NCBI GenBank assembly: GCA_017534305.1
Contig: JAFWCU010000034.1
Coordinates: forward strand, 62,001 to 126,000
Source of the DNA: Clostridia bacterium
Lineage (GTDB): Bacteria; Bacillota; Clostridia; TANB77; CAG-465
Length of the DNA: 64,000 nucleotides
Reading direction: 5' to 3'
Part shown: positions 50,966-59,795 of the stretch, piece after piece
How the letters are laid out: each line of letters begins with the position of its first letter
Numbering within the stretch: position 1 is the first letter of the stretch
Made by a program: the position numbers and the translations under genes
The notes under the pieces: model-generated
Told to the model about the DNA's origin: nothing
Databases searched by the model: none
What the model saw: the letters and a program-made list of their open reading frames with translations, nothing else

Positions 50966-51334
50966 CTATATTCTTACTTCTTTTGTCCATCTTTCTTCAT
51001 TTGTATCATTTCCAATGTATATTAGTTTTCCATGTTCAATTTTGAATTTAGACATATCTGTTTCAGCCATATTTGGAATGACTTCTTTTAGTTTTGCACC
51101 ATATACGTTTAAATTCTCTTCATTAAACTCTTCTTGTGTATATAGTTGCTCTGTTTTGTATTCTTTAATCTCGATATTATACTCATAAACACTTAGTTTA
51201 AAAGCTTCTTCTTGTGCTTTATCTGTCTTTCCTGTATTAAACATTTTCATCACAAATATTAATGCAACAGACATAACAACAATTACTATTGTTAATAGTA
51301 TTAAACTTTTTCCAGATTTATTATTACTAAACAT
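50966..51334 (-). CDS. Membrane-anchored hypothetical protein
   Basis: I do not recognise this 122-residue protein. It has a short cytoplasmic start, one membrane helix (LILLTIVIVVMSVALIFVMK, ~11-30) and an extracytoplasmic region of about 90 residues with charged, probably beta-rich sequence (YEYNIEIKEYKTEQLYTQEE, SKFKIEHGKLIYIGNDTNEE). Such bitopic proteins of sporulating Firmicutes often act at the cell envelope. It lies 17 bases upstream of pdp on the same strand and has a plausible promoter (TTGAAA-17-TACGAT) around 51376-51400. Confidence 0.55.
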   Translation of the reverse strand: MFSNNKSGKSLILLTIVIVVMSVALIFVMKMFNTGKTDKAQEEAFKLSVYEYNIEIKEYKTEQLYTQEEFNEENLNVYGAKLKEVIPNMAETDMSKFKIEHGKLIYIGNDTNEERWTKEVRI

Positions 51335-51472
51335 TCAACCACCCCTTAATATACACTTCTATAACTAAATCGTATATGAAAAAAGCATTTTTTTCAAGGA
51401 ATAGTGGCAAATTTGCTTTAATTTATGAATAAATATTACATTTATATAATATTATTCTTTGAGGTGTTTATA

Positions 51473-53194
51473 TTGAAAAACATATTTGGAAAAATAACAA
51501 ATAATAAAATAATACTTAAAGATGAGTACAAAAAGCAAATAGATAATGTTAGTTATAGTATAGTTTTTGATGGTGAAATCTATAACAAAAACGCTTTGAG
51601 AAACATTTGTATAACAAAAGGATATATTACAGATAATTCTAACATACAAGATATATTGATTTATCTTTATGCTATGTTTAAAGAGAAAATGTTAAAGTAT
51701 ATAAATGGTGTTTTTTCATTTGCAATTGTTGCAGGCAACAAATTATTCATTGCAAAAGACAGACTTGGAACAAGACCATTATATTATTACACAGATAATA
51801 ATTGCTTTATATTTTCTTCAAAAATTAAAGATATTTTAAATGAGGGAATCGATGCCGTTTTATCTCAAATCGAGCTATGCGAAATGTTTGCCTTAGGACC
51901 TGCTCATAATCCTTCAAAAACATACTTTAAAGACATTTATTCCTTAAAAGCAGGAAACTATATTACTTTATCTTTAGATGATAATAATTTAAAATTTGAG
52001 CCTAACATTTACTGGGATTTAAACGAAAAAGAAAGCACAGATAGTTTAGATGATATCCTTTATAACGTTAAATATTTAGTTAAAGATAGTGTTCAAAGAC
52101 AAATGCATGACAATATGTCTTCTATGCTTTCTGGTGGTCTTGACTCGAGTATAATTGTAGCTCTAGCTAAAAAAGAAGATTTTAATATTAAAACTTATTC
52201 TATTAATTACGAAGGAAATGACAAAGACTTTACTCCTTCTTCTTACCAAGGAACAAAAGATAGTGACTATGTAGCTATTATGAATAAAAAGATACCAACA
52301 AATCACAATATAATAACTATAAATAATTCATCATTATATGACTGCTTATATGAAAGTATGTGTGCCCGAGAAATGCCTGGAATGGCAGATGTAGATTCTT
52401 CTATGTTTTGTTTTTGTAAAGAACTAAAAGAAAATGGTGTTCAAAATATTTTTTCTGGAGAATGTTCAGATGAAATATTTGGTGGATATCCTTGGTATTA
52501 CAGAAAAGAATTGCAAGATACAGATTATTTTCCTTGGGCAAGATCACAAGAATTGCGTGAAAAGTTAGTTAAACCTGGGCTTCTTAATAACGGAGATATA
52601 AAAAAATACATACTAGATTCCAAAAGTAATGTTTTAAATAGTATTAAACATATTGGTTTAAATACATATGAAAACAATTATAAAGAAATTAATTATTTAA
52701 CATTAAAGTATTTTGCTAATACTCTACTTGAGCGAGGAGACTCAATGTCTAGAGCAAATAATATTAATATTCATATGCCTTTTGCAGATTATAGAATATT
52801 TGAGTATGTATATAATATTCCAGCACATATTAAGTTTGGTATTATAGGTAACAACTCTACTCCAATTGAAAAATACGTTTTAAAAGAAGCATTTAAAGAT
52901 ATACTGCCAAAAGAAATTGTTAATAGAAAAAAATCACCATTTCCTAAAACATATAGCAAAGAATATTTAAAAATGCTTGAAGAAAAGATGCTAGATATTT
53001 TAAACAGTCCTAATTCAAAAATATTAGAAATTATAAATAAGGAATATGTTTTGGAATTAATTAAAACACATGGAAAAGATTTAAAAGAAAACCTATTTGG
53101 TCAACTAATGACTTATCCACAAACTATAGCCTATTTAATACAAATAGAATACTGGCTTGAAGAATATAATGTTAAAATATGCGTAAAAAAATGA
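51473..53194 (+). CDS. Asparagine synthetase homologue lacking the glutaminase cysteine
   Basis: The synthetase half is intact: the PP-loop MLSGGLDSSIIVALAKK, and FSGECSDEIFGGYPWYY, and later RGDSMSRANNINIHMPFADY are characteristic of AsnB. The N-terminal glutaminase half is short and abnormal: no MCGI start (it reads KNIFGKITNN), and the block with HRGPD and RRLSIID is missing, yet DGEIYNKNALR and RLGTRPLYYY remain. So the enzyme cannot use glutamine in the usual way and may use free ammonia. The TTG at 51473 is chosen as start: GAGGTG lies 7 bases upstream, while the ATG at 51425 has no site. 573 residues are predicted. Confidence 0.8.
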   Translation: MKNIFGKITNNKIILKDEYKKQIDNVSYSIVFDGEIYNKNALRNICITKGYITDNSNIQDILIYLYAMFKEKMLKYINGVFSFAIVAGNKLFIAKDRLGTRPLYYYTDNNCFIFSSKIKDILNEGIDAVLSQIELCEMFALGPAHNPSKTYFKDIYSLKAGNYITLSLDDNNLKFEPNIYWDLNEKESTDSLDDILYNVKYLVKDSVQRQMHDNMSSMLSGGLDSSIIVALAKKEDFNIKTYSINYEGNDKDFTPSSYQGTKDSDYVAIMNKKIPTNHNIITINNSSLYDCLYESMCAREMPGMADVDSSMFCFCKELKENGVQNIFSGECSDEIFGGYPWYYRKELQDTDYFPWARSQELREKLVKPGLLNNGDIKKYILDSKSNVLNSIKHIGLNTYENNYKEINYLTLKYFANTLLERGDSMSRANNINIHMPFADYRIFEYVYNIPAHIKFGIIGNNSTPIEKYVLKEAFKDILPKEIVNRKKSPFPKTYSKEYLKMLEEKMLDILNSPNSKILEIINKEYVLELIKTHGKDLKENLFGQLMTYPQTIAYLIQIEYWLEEYNVKICVKK

Positions 53195-53215
53195 GCCTTC
53201 ATATAGAAGACTCAT
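53191..53215. terminator. Bidirectional hairpin between converging genes
   Basis: ATGAGCCTTC (53191-53200) pairs with GAAGACTCAT (53206-53215) with one C/A mismatch. It overlaps both ends of coding: 53194 (plus) and 53212 (minus). Confidence 0.5.
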
Positions 53216-53739
53216 TGAAAACATTTTTCTAGTTTATACATGGTTTCAGATAACATGTATCTTAAGACATCATACACAGTTACTATTTTTGCACCATATT
53301 GAGCAAGTTTCATTTCATCTGATTCTCTCATGTTGAAAATTGCTACTTTAACTTTGTTATTTCTTGACACATAAACAACTTTGTATGAATAGTCTTTATC
53401 TAGCAGCCAATCCTTAAAAGCATTACCATCTGTAAAACTAACTTTTGTAACTTTTAAAAGGTGTTTCTTTTCTTTTGGTGTAGGAAATTTTGCGTCGATA
53501 TCTTGAACCAAAACTATTGCAGATATGTATGGTCTATCATGACATATGTTTAAGACCATTACTCTTTTGTGCGAAAATTCTTCAAATAGACTAGGAACTG
53601 TTTTCTCAATGTGTTCACAAAGTGTGGTATTCCTAATACTTATGTTCTCACTTCCTAGAGACTTTTCAATATTGTGTGTTTCTAATTCATTAAAGAAAAC
53701 TCTAAATTTAGTTTCTGAGCCCATATTGAATAATTGCAT
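53212..53739 (-). CDS. Hypothetical protein
   Basis: I do not recognise this 175-residue protein. It is mixed alpha/beta and cytoplasmic, with strands RVMVLNICHDRPYISAIVLV and SYKVVYVSRNNKVKVAIFNM, and a start MQLFNMGSETKFRVFFNELE. The rhythm resembles a small globular domain, but I see no catalytic motif. It has a perfect consensus promoter (TTGACA-17-TATAAT, 53822-53850), so it is a single-gene unit, strongly transcribed. Its stop is TGA, confirming that TGA is a stop in this genome. Confidence 0.55.
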   Translation of the reverse strand: MQLFNMGSETKFRVFFNELETHNIEKSLGSENISIRNTTLCEHIEKTVPSLFEEFSHKRVMVLNICHDRPYISAIVLVQDIDAKFPTPKEKKHLLKVTKVSFTDGNAFKDWLLDKDYSYKVVYVSRNNKVKVAIFNMRESDEMKLAQYGAKIVTVYDVLRYMLSETMYKLEKCFQ

Positions 53740-53821
53740 ACATATCTCTCCCTTCTTTATTTATAATCTCTGTTTGCACTATATTAATTAATTGCTTTAA
53801 AATATATAATTGTACTGATTT

Positions 53822-53850
53822 ATTATAGCACTGATTCGTGATTATGTCAA
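53822..53850 (-). promoter_or_regulatory. Sigma-A promoter of hypothetical gene 53212-53739
   Basis: On the minus strand TTGACA (53850-53845), 17 bp, TATAAT (53827-53822), about 83 bases upstream of the ATG. Confidence 0.85.
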
Positions 53851-53943
53851 GTTTTATAGCTATATTTGTTAATGCTTTTATAATAATTTTTACCTTGTAT
53901 AACTTATGTAACTTTTCAAATAATATATATGAGGTAATGATTT

Positions 53944-54606
53944 ATGAAAAACAAAGATGGATCAGATATACTTGCTTTTGTGTGCACTGCAATAGTAATT
54001 GGAATAGTTATATATATTATGTATTTGTTTATTGGAAGCAACAACAAACTAAATATAAATGAAATTAAAGATGTTAAAACAAATATTGACCAAAAACTTA
54101 ATAATGACGATACTGTAAATATTGAAAAAGAAATTATTTATGAAGAAATTGAAATTGCATCTTTTACTTCAACTTTATATGATAACGAAGAAAATAGAGT
54201 GTTCAATATTACTAAGGCATGTCAAAGCCTTAATGATACAACAATTGAACCTGGCCAAGAGTTCTCATTTAATGATACTATAGGACCTATGGGTGAAGAA
54301 AACGGCTTTCTAAAGGCAACCGGCTTTGATAGTGAAGGAAAACTAATTCAAGTAAGTGCTGGTGGAATGTGTCAAGTTAGTTCAACTTTATATAATGTTG
54401 CTCTACTTGCAAATTTAGAAATAACAGAAAGACATCCACATAGTAGGCGTGTATATTATGTACCTGCAGATAAAGATGCTACAGTATATTATGGAAGTCT
54501 AGATTTAAGATTTGTTAATAATACCGGTGAAAAAATTAAAATCACAGCAGCAAATGATAATTACTCTGTGACAATAAAAATGTATAAATTAAAGCAGTCA
54601 AACTAA
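53944..54606 (+). CDS. VanW-family membrane-anchored protein
   Basis: The 220 residues have an N-terminal signal-anchor (ILAFVCTAIVIGIVIYIMYL, ~7-28), a linker, then a VanW domain: ITKACQSLNDTTIEPGQEFS, FLKATGFDSEGKLIQVSAGG, MCQVSSTLYNVALLANLEIT and ERHPHSRRVYYVPADKDATV. VanW proteins were first seen in vancomycin-resistance clusters; their exact role is unknown, but similar proteins are frequent in Clostridia and are not linked to resistance here. A GAGGTAATG-like site precedes the ATG. It is monocistronic, ending at the terminator 54592-54618. Confidence 0.88.
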   Translation: MKNKDGSDILAFVCTAIVIGIVIYIMYLFIGSNNKLNINEIKDVKTNIDQKLNNDDTVNIEKEIIYEEIEIASFTSTLYDNEENRVFNITKACQSLNDTTIEPGQEFSFNDTIGPMGEENGFLKATGFDSEGKLIQVSAGGMCQVSSTLYNVALLANLEITERHPHSRRVYYVPADKDATVYYGSLDLRFVNNTGEKIKITAANDNYSVTIKMYKLKQSN

Positions 54607-54620
54607 CATTGACTGCTTAT
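54592..54620. terminator. Terminator between vanW-like gene and divIC
   Basis: AAGCAGTCAA (54592-54601) pairs perfectly with TTGACTGCTT (54609-54618), followed by ATTTATTTG. It overlaps the ends of both converging genes. Confidence 0.75.
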
Positions 54621-54937
54621 TTATTTGAATCTATATATACCACATCATATGGTTTTACAAGTTCTAATTTTTCTCTTGCAACAGACTCTATATATTCATC
54701 TGAGGCAATATTTTCATTTTTGTTATTGTAGTATTCTACTAAATCCTGTTTTGCTTCTATTTGTTTTTTGTACATTTCGATTTGAGAGTTGTATTTGTTT
54801 ATTTTTATTTGTTGGTCGCAAAAAGTAAAGCCAAAATATAGTACGAATGCAATTGCTGCTAGATGGACTATATTAAAAGACTTTTTCTTCTTTTTGACGT
54901 TTCGTCTTTTCCTCATGTTTCCTTGATTTCTTTTCAT
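54617..54937 (-). CDS. divIC: DivIC/FtsB-family septum formation protein
   Basis: The 106 residues have a basic cytoplasmic start (MKRNQGNMRKRRNVKKKKKS), one membrane helix (VHLAAIAFVLYFGFTF), then a coiled coil (INKYNSQIEMYKKQIEAKQD) and the conserved extracellular YIESVAREKLELVKPYDVVY. DivIC/FtsB links FtsL and DivIB/FtsQ in the septum. It overlaps the end of yabQ by 65 bases. The order yabP-yabQ-divIC is classical for spore formers. The ATG at 54937 has GAGGG 10 bases upstream; a second ATG at 54916 is possible. Confidence 0.92.
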   Translation of the reverse strand: MKRNQGNMRKRRNVKKKKKSFNIVHLAAIAFVLYFGFTFCDQQIKINKYNSQIEMYKKQIEAKQDLVEYYNNKNENIASDEYIESVAREKLELVKPYDVVYIDSNK

Positions 54938-55427
54938 TTTTAAACAACCCTCTTACCTTTTTAAAATTATTCATATTGCCAAAAACAGTTAGTAGTTTAC
55001 ATTTTAAATTTATCATAAGAAAAAACATTTTGCAACATTTTTTGCTAAGTTTTTTTATTATTTTTTTGCAAATACAAAGCCATAGACTAATTGGAACACA
55101 TAAAAACTTTACAAAACTCGAAAACATACTAAATAGATTACTGTAAACCTTAATTAATGCTTTACTTATAGTTATGCGTGAGACTATTATTCCTAGCAAC
55201 AAAGCCAAGAACATATACCATCTTACTCTATCTTTAACTGTATATATCATTCCAATTGTTGTAATAATTGTAACAATAGAAAAAAATATAATATCTTGTA
55301 TTGCTACTACATATATTGAATTTTTCTTTTTAATAATTCTTAAAGTTCTAAATATGTCTAGAATACAAGATATTACAATTCCAAGTGTAAAAAATAATAA
55401 AAAGGAAAACAATTCATTTTTTATCAT
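54873..55427 (-). CDS. yabQ: Spore cortex biosynthesis protein YabQ
   Basis: The 184-residue membrane protein has the YabQ layout: hydrophobic segments LFSFLLFFTLGIVISCILDI, VAIQDIIFFSIVTIITTIGM, FLALLLGIIVSRITISKALI, and a cytoplasmic highly basic tail (KKSRKHEEKTKRQKEEKVF). YabQ is needed for cortex formation in Bacillus spores. The tail overlaps divIC by 65 bases. Its ATG abuts the yabP stop (1-base overlap). The presence of yabP, yabQ and dpaA shows the organism, or its recent ancestor, makes endospores. Regulation would be by the mother-cell sigma-E; I did not find a convincing box. Confidence 0.9.
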   Translation of the reverse strand: MIKNELFSFLLFFTLGIVISCILDIFRTLRIIKKKNSIYVVAIQDIIFFSIVTIITTIGMIYTVKDRVRWYMFLALLLGIIVSRITISKALIKVYSNLFSMFSSFVKFLCVPISLWLCICKKIIKKLSKKCCKMFFLMINLKCKLLTVFGNMNNFKKVRGLFKNEKKSRKHEEKTKRQKEEKVF

Positions 55428-55705
55428 TATTTAAATAGTTTACTCATAAATCCTTGCTTCTTGTTTCCATCTACAGCATCTGAATATGCAATAGCACATG
55501 TTTTTCCTTCTATTATTAGCTCACTATTATCTAAATTTAGCTTATTCATTTTTAATTCTTGACCTTTAATTGTAAGCATACCAAGATTTGTTTGCATAAT
55601 AACAAGCTCATCATCAAAACTTAAAATATCTTCTACTCCTGTTACAACTGTTTTTTCTCTGTTTTGAATAACAATATTTTGTTCTTTAAAAGATTTTTCT
55701 TCCAT
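55427..55705 (-). CDS. yabP: Sporulation protein YabP
   Basis: This 92-residue soluble protein is a clear YabP: VVTGVEDILSFDDELVIMQT and LGMLTIKGQELKMNKLNLDN and LIIEGKTCAIAYSDA form the conserved beta-rich core. YabP, with YabQ, is expressed in the mother cell during spore formation. The ATG at 55705 is selected for AGGTG 7 bases upstream; two alternative starts lie in the three codons before. It is the first gene of yabP-yabQ-divIC. Confidence 0.92.
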   Translation of the reverse strand: MEEKSFKEQNIVIQNREKTVVTGVEDILSFDDELVIMQTNLGMLTIKGQELKMNKLNLDNSELIIEGKTCAIAYSDAVDGNKKQGFMSKLFK

Positions 55706-55750
55706 GTACATCACCTAATAATATATATGCATGTAACTCCTCTTTTATGT

Positions 55751-55781
55751 AAAAAAATAAAGAGACTATGTGCCTCTTTAT
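55751..55781 (-). terminator. Terminator after the HAD-like gene
   Basis: ATAAAGAG / CTCTTTAT (55781-55757) followed by six Ts on the minus strand, 13 bases beyond the stop at 55794. Confidence 0.85.
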
Positions 55782-55793
55782 CTATTCATATTA

Positions 55794-56357
55794 CTATTTT
55801 TTGTTTTTATTCTTTTTCTTCTTTTTAGTTTTTGCTACTTTTTCTTCTTTTTTGTCTTCTATCTTTGTATCTTCATTTTTAAAAGTTATATTTCTATCTT
55901 CATATAGCTTAACATTATCTATTCCTTCAAATTCTTCAACTACAATATGCTTAATTTGTTTTTTTACATCATCTGTAAGCTCATCATAGCACATATGGCC
56001 ACCAACACTTTTTGCATTGTCTTCTATTAGAATATCTGGTAGTTCTTCTTTAATTAGTGTTGCATAGTCTTGTCTTTTTTGTCTATAACCTACCATTGAT
56101 CCAGTAAAGCCAAGTTCATCTAATCTTTGCGCCATTCTCATTGCACCTTTTGTCTTAAGAGAAGTTAAATATATTACTTCAAATCCTTCTTCTTGCCACT
56201 TTTTTAGTGTTTCAATTGCATTTTTGATTGGAATATATTTTGTCATGGATATTCTTGAAAAGAAATTATTGTGCTTAGGTTTAAGTATTGTTCCTTCAGT
56301 AAATATCATAATCTTTTTATTGTTGTTTTTTATTTTGTCTATTATTATGAATCCCAT
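55794..56357 (-). CDS. Degenerate HAD-like protein with basic tail
   Basis: The first ~125 residues follow the HAD layout: KKIMIFTEGTILKPKHN at ~14 takes the place of the DxDGT motif, FEVIYLTSLKTKGAMRMA at ~58 the T/S motif, and ELPDILIEDNAKSVGG at ~105 the final DD motif. The first catalytic Asp is replaced by Phe-Thr-Glu, so phosphatase activity is doubtful. The last 40 residues form a very basic tail (KVAKTKKKKKNKNKK). It lies 24 bases downstream of uvrB, so it is part of the MYG1-uvrB unit. The HAD reading rests on motif order and is inference. Confidence 0.55.
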   Translation of the reverse strand: MGFIIIDKIKNNNKKIMIFTEGTILKPKHNNFFSRISMTKYIPIKNAIETLKKWQEEGFEVIYLTSLKTKGAMRMAQRLDELGFTGSMVGYRQKRQDYATLIKEELPDILIEDNAKSVGGHMCYDELTDDVKKQIKHIVVEEFEGIDNVKLYEDRNITFKNEDTKIEDKKEEKVAKTKKKKKNKNKK

Positions 56358-56380
56358 AAAATCACCCTCTATTATTACGT

Positions 56381-58339
56381 TTAGTCTTTCATATTTTTTA
56401 GTTGCTCAATAAAGTCTCTTATTGTTGCTGCTTTTTCAAATTCATATTTTCTTGCATAAGACATCATCTCTTCTGTTAGACGTTCAATAGACTCATCTAT
56501 TGTCTCACCCTTCTTAACGTTGATATCTTCTGCTTGTTCTTCTTCTTTAAATGTTGCTTGTACACTATCCCTAATTTCTTTTTTAATTGTTTGAGGAATA
56601 ATTCCATGTTCCTCGTTATATTTTTCTTGTATTTGTCTTCTACGATTTGTTTCGTGTATTGCTTTTTCCATAGATTCAGTTAATTCATCTGCATACATTA
56701 TTACTCTACCTTCAGAGTTTCTTGCAGCTCTACCAATTGTTTGAATTAGTGAGCGCTCACTACGTAAGAATCCTTCTTTATCTGCATCAAGTATTGTAAC
56801 TAACGATACTTCCGGAATATCTAGACCTTCTCTTAGTAGATTTATACCTACTAAAACATCAAACTTACCAAGACGTAAATCTCTAATAATTTCAAGTCTA
56901 TCTAAAGCTTCTATATCTGAATGCATATATCTTACCTTTACATCCTTTTCACTTAAGTATGCTGTTAGTTCTTCTGCCATTTTCTTAGTTAAAGTTGTAA
57001 CTAATACTCTTTCGCCTTTTGCAACTGTTTCTTTGATGTTTTGTGTTAAGTCTTCTATTTGTCCTTCTGTAGGTTTTACTATTATTTTTGGATCTAATAG
57101 TCCAGTTGGACGAATAATTTGTTCTGCAACTTGAGTTGAATGTGCTGCTTCATAATCTGCTGGAGTAGCACTTACAAATACAACTTGTTTAACTTTGCTT
57201 TCCCATTCATCAAAACGAAGAGGTCTGTTATCATAAGCAGATGGAAGTCTAAATCCATTTTCTACTAGTGATTCTTTTCTTGCTCTGTCTCCGTTGTACA
57301 TTCCACGAATTTGTGGCACTGTTACATGAGACTCATCTATTATTGTTAAGAAATCATCTCCCATATAATCAAAAAGAGTATAAGGTGTAGAACCTGGTTC
57401 ACGTCCAGTAAGCACTGCTGAATAGTTTTCAATTCCTTGGCAAAATCCAGTTTCACGAAGCATTTCTATATCAAAATTAGTACGTTGTTCTATTCTATAT
57501 GCCTCAACTATTTTATCTCTTTCTTTGAAGTATTTTACTCTCTCTTCTAATTCTTTTTGAATTCTTTCTATTGCACTATCTACTTTTTCTCTTTGTATTA
57601 CATAGTGAGACTTAGGATAGATAAATTCATGTTTAGATGTTGCAAGTACTTTACCTGTTAAAGCTTCAATCAAACATACTCTATCTATTTCATCTCCAAA
57701 GAATTCTAAACGTATTGCTTGTTCTCCCTCACCAGCTGGGAATATGTCTAATATATCTCCCTTTGCTCTAAACTCACCACGTTTAAAATCCATTTCAGAT
57801 TTTGTATATTGCATTTCTACTAAACGCTCTATAATTTCATCTCTATCTACTTTCATACCTGGACGTACAGATATTACCATAGAGCTGTAGTCTTCTGGTG
57901 AACCTAGAGAATAGATAGAAGAAACTGATGCTACTATTATTACATCTTTTCTTTCAAAAAGTGCTGCTGTTGCACTATGACGTAGCTTATCTATTTCATC
58001 ATTTATTTGTGATTCTTTTTCTATATATGTGTCAGTAGAAGCAATATATGCTTCTGGTTGATAATAATCATAATATGAGATAAAGTATTCTACCGCGTTT
58101 TCTGGAAAGAACTCTTTTAACTCACTATATAGTTGTCCTGCTAAGGTCTTATTATGTGCCATAACAATAGTTGGTTTATTTACCTGAGCAATTACATTTG
58201 CCATAGTAAATGTTTTACCAGAACCAGTAACCCCTAAAAGTGTTTGGCCTTTATCTCCTCTTTTTATTCCTTCAACTAATTTTTCTATAGCCTCTGGTTG
58301 ATCTCCTGTAGGCTTATAGTTTGAATGTAGTTTAAACAT
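56381..58339 (-). CDS. uvrB: Excinuclease ABC subunit UvrB
   Basis: This 652-residue helicase-like protein contains all UvrB signatures: [20 protein letters not shown] (Walker A), the beta-hairpin [40 protein letters not shown] (motif II), [20 protein letters not shown] (motif VI) and the C-terminal UVR domain [20 protein letters not shown]. It verifies DNA damage and recruits UvrC. Length is standard. It starts one base after the MYG1-like gene stop and no uvrA or uvrC is in the window. Confidence 0.97.
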   Translation of the reverse strand: MFKLHSNYKPTGDQPEAIEKLVEGIKRGDKGQTLLGVTGSGKTFTMANVIAQVNKPTIVMAHNKTLAGQLYSELKEFFPENAVEYFISYYDYYQPEAYIASTDTYIEKESQINDEIDKLRHSATAALFERKDVIIVASVSSIYSLGSPEDYSSMVISVRPGMKVDRDEIIERLVEMQYTKSEMDFKRGEFRAKGDILDIFPAGEGEQAIRLEFFGDEIDRVCLIEALTGKVLATSKHEFIYPKSHYVIQREKVDSAIERIQKELEERVKYFKERDKIVEAYRIEQRTNFDIEMLRETGFCQGIENYSAVLTGREPGSTPYTLFDYMGDDFLTIIDESHVTVPQIRGMYNGDRARKESLVENGFRLPSAYDNRPLRFDEWESKVKQVVFVSATPADYEAAHSTQVAEQIIRPTGLLDPKIIVKPTEGQIEDLTQNIKETVAKGERVLVTTLTKKMAEELTAYLSEKDVKVRYMHSDIEALDRLEIIRDLRLGKFDVLVGINLLREGLDIPEVSLVTILDADKEGFLRSERSLIQTIGRAARNSEGRVIMYADELTESMEKAIHETNRRRQIQEKYNEEHGIIPQTIKKEIRDSVQATFKEEEQAEDINVKKGETIDESIERLTEEMMSYARKYEFEKAATIRDFIEQLKNMKD

Positions 58340-59287
58340 TTATTCACCTCTATTATTTACTGCAAGTTCTGCAAGTTTTATTGCCGCCTCATATGTATCT
58401 GTTGTTGCTAAAAATCTTGCTGTGTGGCAAAATCTTGCGTCAGCCACTCCAGTCACTTCTTGTAGTTTTTCATTTTCAAGTCCAGCCCACTCAAGTGGTA
58501 AGCTTTTTCTATTTTCAAAAGATCCTAATTTTTTTACTACACAATGAAGTGCATATCCTCCTCTTTTTGAAGGATAGATTGCATACCATAAGTCTTTTGC
58601 TTTATCTGATTCACTAGATAAAACAAAATCTTGCCATGGCATATATTCTTCTAGTATTAATACATGATTATTAGAATTTTGTATAGCTTCTTCTACTTTG
58701 TCTTTTGCTTTAAGTTTAGATATTTGAGATAATATCTCGTTTTCTAATACTTTTTTACAAACGTCCATTGCATCTATAAATCTATTGTTAGATATTGCCA
58801 TATCTTCATCCCAACGTGGATTAAATGATGCTACAATACTTGCTATTGTTACATATTTATAATCTACGCCTATATCTGGTGTTAGGCCATTATCGTTTGC
58901 ATCAATAAACTGAATTAGATTTTTATCTATTTGATTATATAAATAATCCCAGTCTTTTTCTTCAACATTTAATCTTTTAAATACTTCTTTATGATATTTT
59001 TTCCATACTAAGCCACATGAAGCATACATCACACCATTTTCTCTTGTTCCATTTCCACCTTTTTGGTGATGGTCAAGTTCTCCACGTCCCACATCATATA
59101 TAATGCAGTCTGAATTTTTCATTTCATCGTTTGCTTCACTAGTTCTATAGACTACTATATTATCTTTAATAATGCTTAGTATTAATGTAGCAAATATTTC
59201 GTCTGCGTGAAATGTACCACTATGTGTTATACAGTTTGCTTCTTGTATGTTTTCTGTTACTCTTACATTTGAAAAATTAATGTTCAT
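58340..59287 (-). CDS. MYG1-family protein (DHH-type phosphoesterase)
   Basis: The 315 residues match the MYG1/UPF0160 family: CITHSGTFHADEIFATLI at ~20 (His-x-Asp-Glu metal site), DCIIYDVGRGELDHHQKG at ~60, NLIQFIDANDNGL at ~125, and LPLEWAGLENEKLQEVTGV with DARFCHTARF near the end. In eukaryotes MYG1 is a 3'-5' RNA exonuclease; bacterial members are little studied. It is a DHH-superfamily enzyme, probably a metal-dependent phosphoesterase. It lies directly before uvrB (stop and start adjacent) and has its own promoter (59313-59341). Confidence 0.9.
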   Translation of the reverse strand: MNINFSNVRVTENIQEANCITHSGTFHADEIFATLILSIIKDNIVVYRTSEANDEMKNSDCIIYDVGRGELDHHQKGGNGTRENGVMYASCGLVWKKYHKEVFKRLNVEEKDWDYLYNQIDKNLIQFIDANDNGLTPDIGVDYKYVTIASIVASFNPRWDEDMAISNNRFIDAMDVCKKVLENEILSQISKLKAKDKVEEAIQNSNNHVLILEEYMPWQDFVLSSESDKAKDLWYAIYPSKRGGYALHCVVKKLGSFENRKSLPLEWAGLENEKLQEVTGVADARFCHTARFLATTDTYEAAIKLAELAVNNRGE

Positions 59288-59312
59288 ATATTTCTCCTTT
59301 TATTACATGTAT

Positions 59313-59341
59313 AGTATATCATTTAAATGTCATTTTAGCAA
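59313..59341 (-). promoter_or_regulatory. Promoter of MYG1-uvrB unit
   Basis: On the minus strand TTGCTA (59341-59336), 17 bp, TATACT (59318-59313). I see no LexA-like palindrome here. Confidence 0.65.
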
Positions 59342-59342
59342 T

Positions 59343-59372
59343 AAAAAAAGCTAGTACCAAATAGGTACTAGC
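59343..59372 (-). terminator. Terminator after hup
   Basis: GCTAGTACC (59372-59364, minus strand) pairs with GGTACTAGC (59358-59350), followed by seven Ts. Confidence 0.9.
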
Positions 59373-59387
59373 ATATTAACTTTTTAA

Positions 59388-59660
59388 TTAGTTAACTTTA
59401 GCTTTTAGTTCGCTACCAGCTTTGAAAGCAACTGATTTGCTTGCTGGAATTTTAATAGCTTCTCCAGTTCTTGGGTTTTTACCCATTCTTGCAGCTCTTT
59501 TAGAAACTCTGAAAGTACCGAAACCAGCTACTGCTACTCTTTCTCCTTTACCAAGTTCACCTTTTAGAATTTCAAAAACACCATCGAATGCTCTTTGGCT
59601 ATCTGCTTTTGTCATTCCAGTTTTGTCTGCTAATGCTTTGATCATATCTGCTTTTGTCAT
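59388..59660 (-). CDS. hup: Nucleoid protein HU
   Basis: The 90-residue protein is a standard HU: MTKADMIKALADKTGMTKAD, then VAVAGFGTFRVSKRAARMGK and NPRTGEAIKIPASKSVAFKA, with the intercalating proline in the beta-arm (RTGEAIKIP). It bends and compacts DNA as a homodimer. The start at 59660 is chosen because GGAGGTG lies 6-7 bases upstream. A promoter TTGTTT-17-TATAAT lies at 59706-59734. A single HU gene is usual for such genomes. Confidence 0.97.
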   Translation of the reverse strand: MTKADMIKALADKTGMTKADSQRAFDGVFEILKGELGKGERVAVAGFGTFRVSKRAARMGKNPRTGEAIKIPASKSVAFKAGSELKAKVN

Positions 59661-59705
59661 ATATTTCACCTCCTAAACGATAAACTCTGTCATCATTTCA
59701 ACTGC

Positions 59706-59734
59706 ATTATAGCATAATGTGTAAATAAAAACAA
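59706..59734 (-). promoter_or_regulatory. Promoter of hup
   Basis: On the minus strand TTGTTT (59734-59729), 17 bp, TATAAT (59711-59706). Confidence 0.75.
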
Positions 59735-59795
59735 GGCAATATATGAATACTACCTTGTTTTTTACTATTTTTTTTAAGTTTTTGTAACATTTCAG

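Noticed and set aside
51407..51416. GCAAATTTGC palindrome upstream of the asparagine-synthetase homologue as a third Fur-type operator
   Set aside because: It lacks the 7-1-7 spacing: the half-sites are fused without the extra bases (GCAAA-TTTGC, not GCAAAT-N-ATTTGC), so it is a simple AT-rich palindrome.
53944..54606. Vancomycin resistance from the VanW gene
   Set aside because: No vanH, vanA or vanX gene is present; VanW-family proteins occur widely without resistance.
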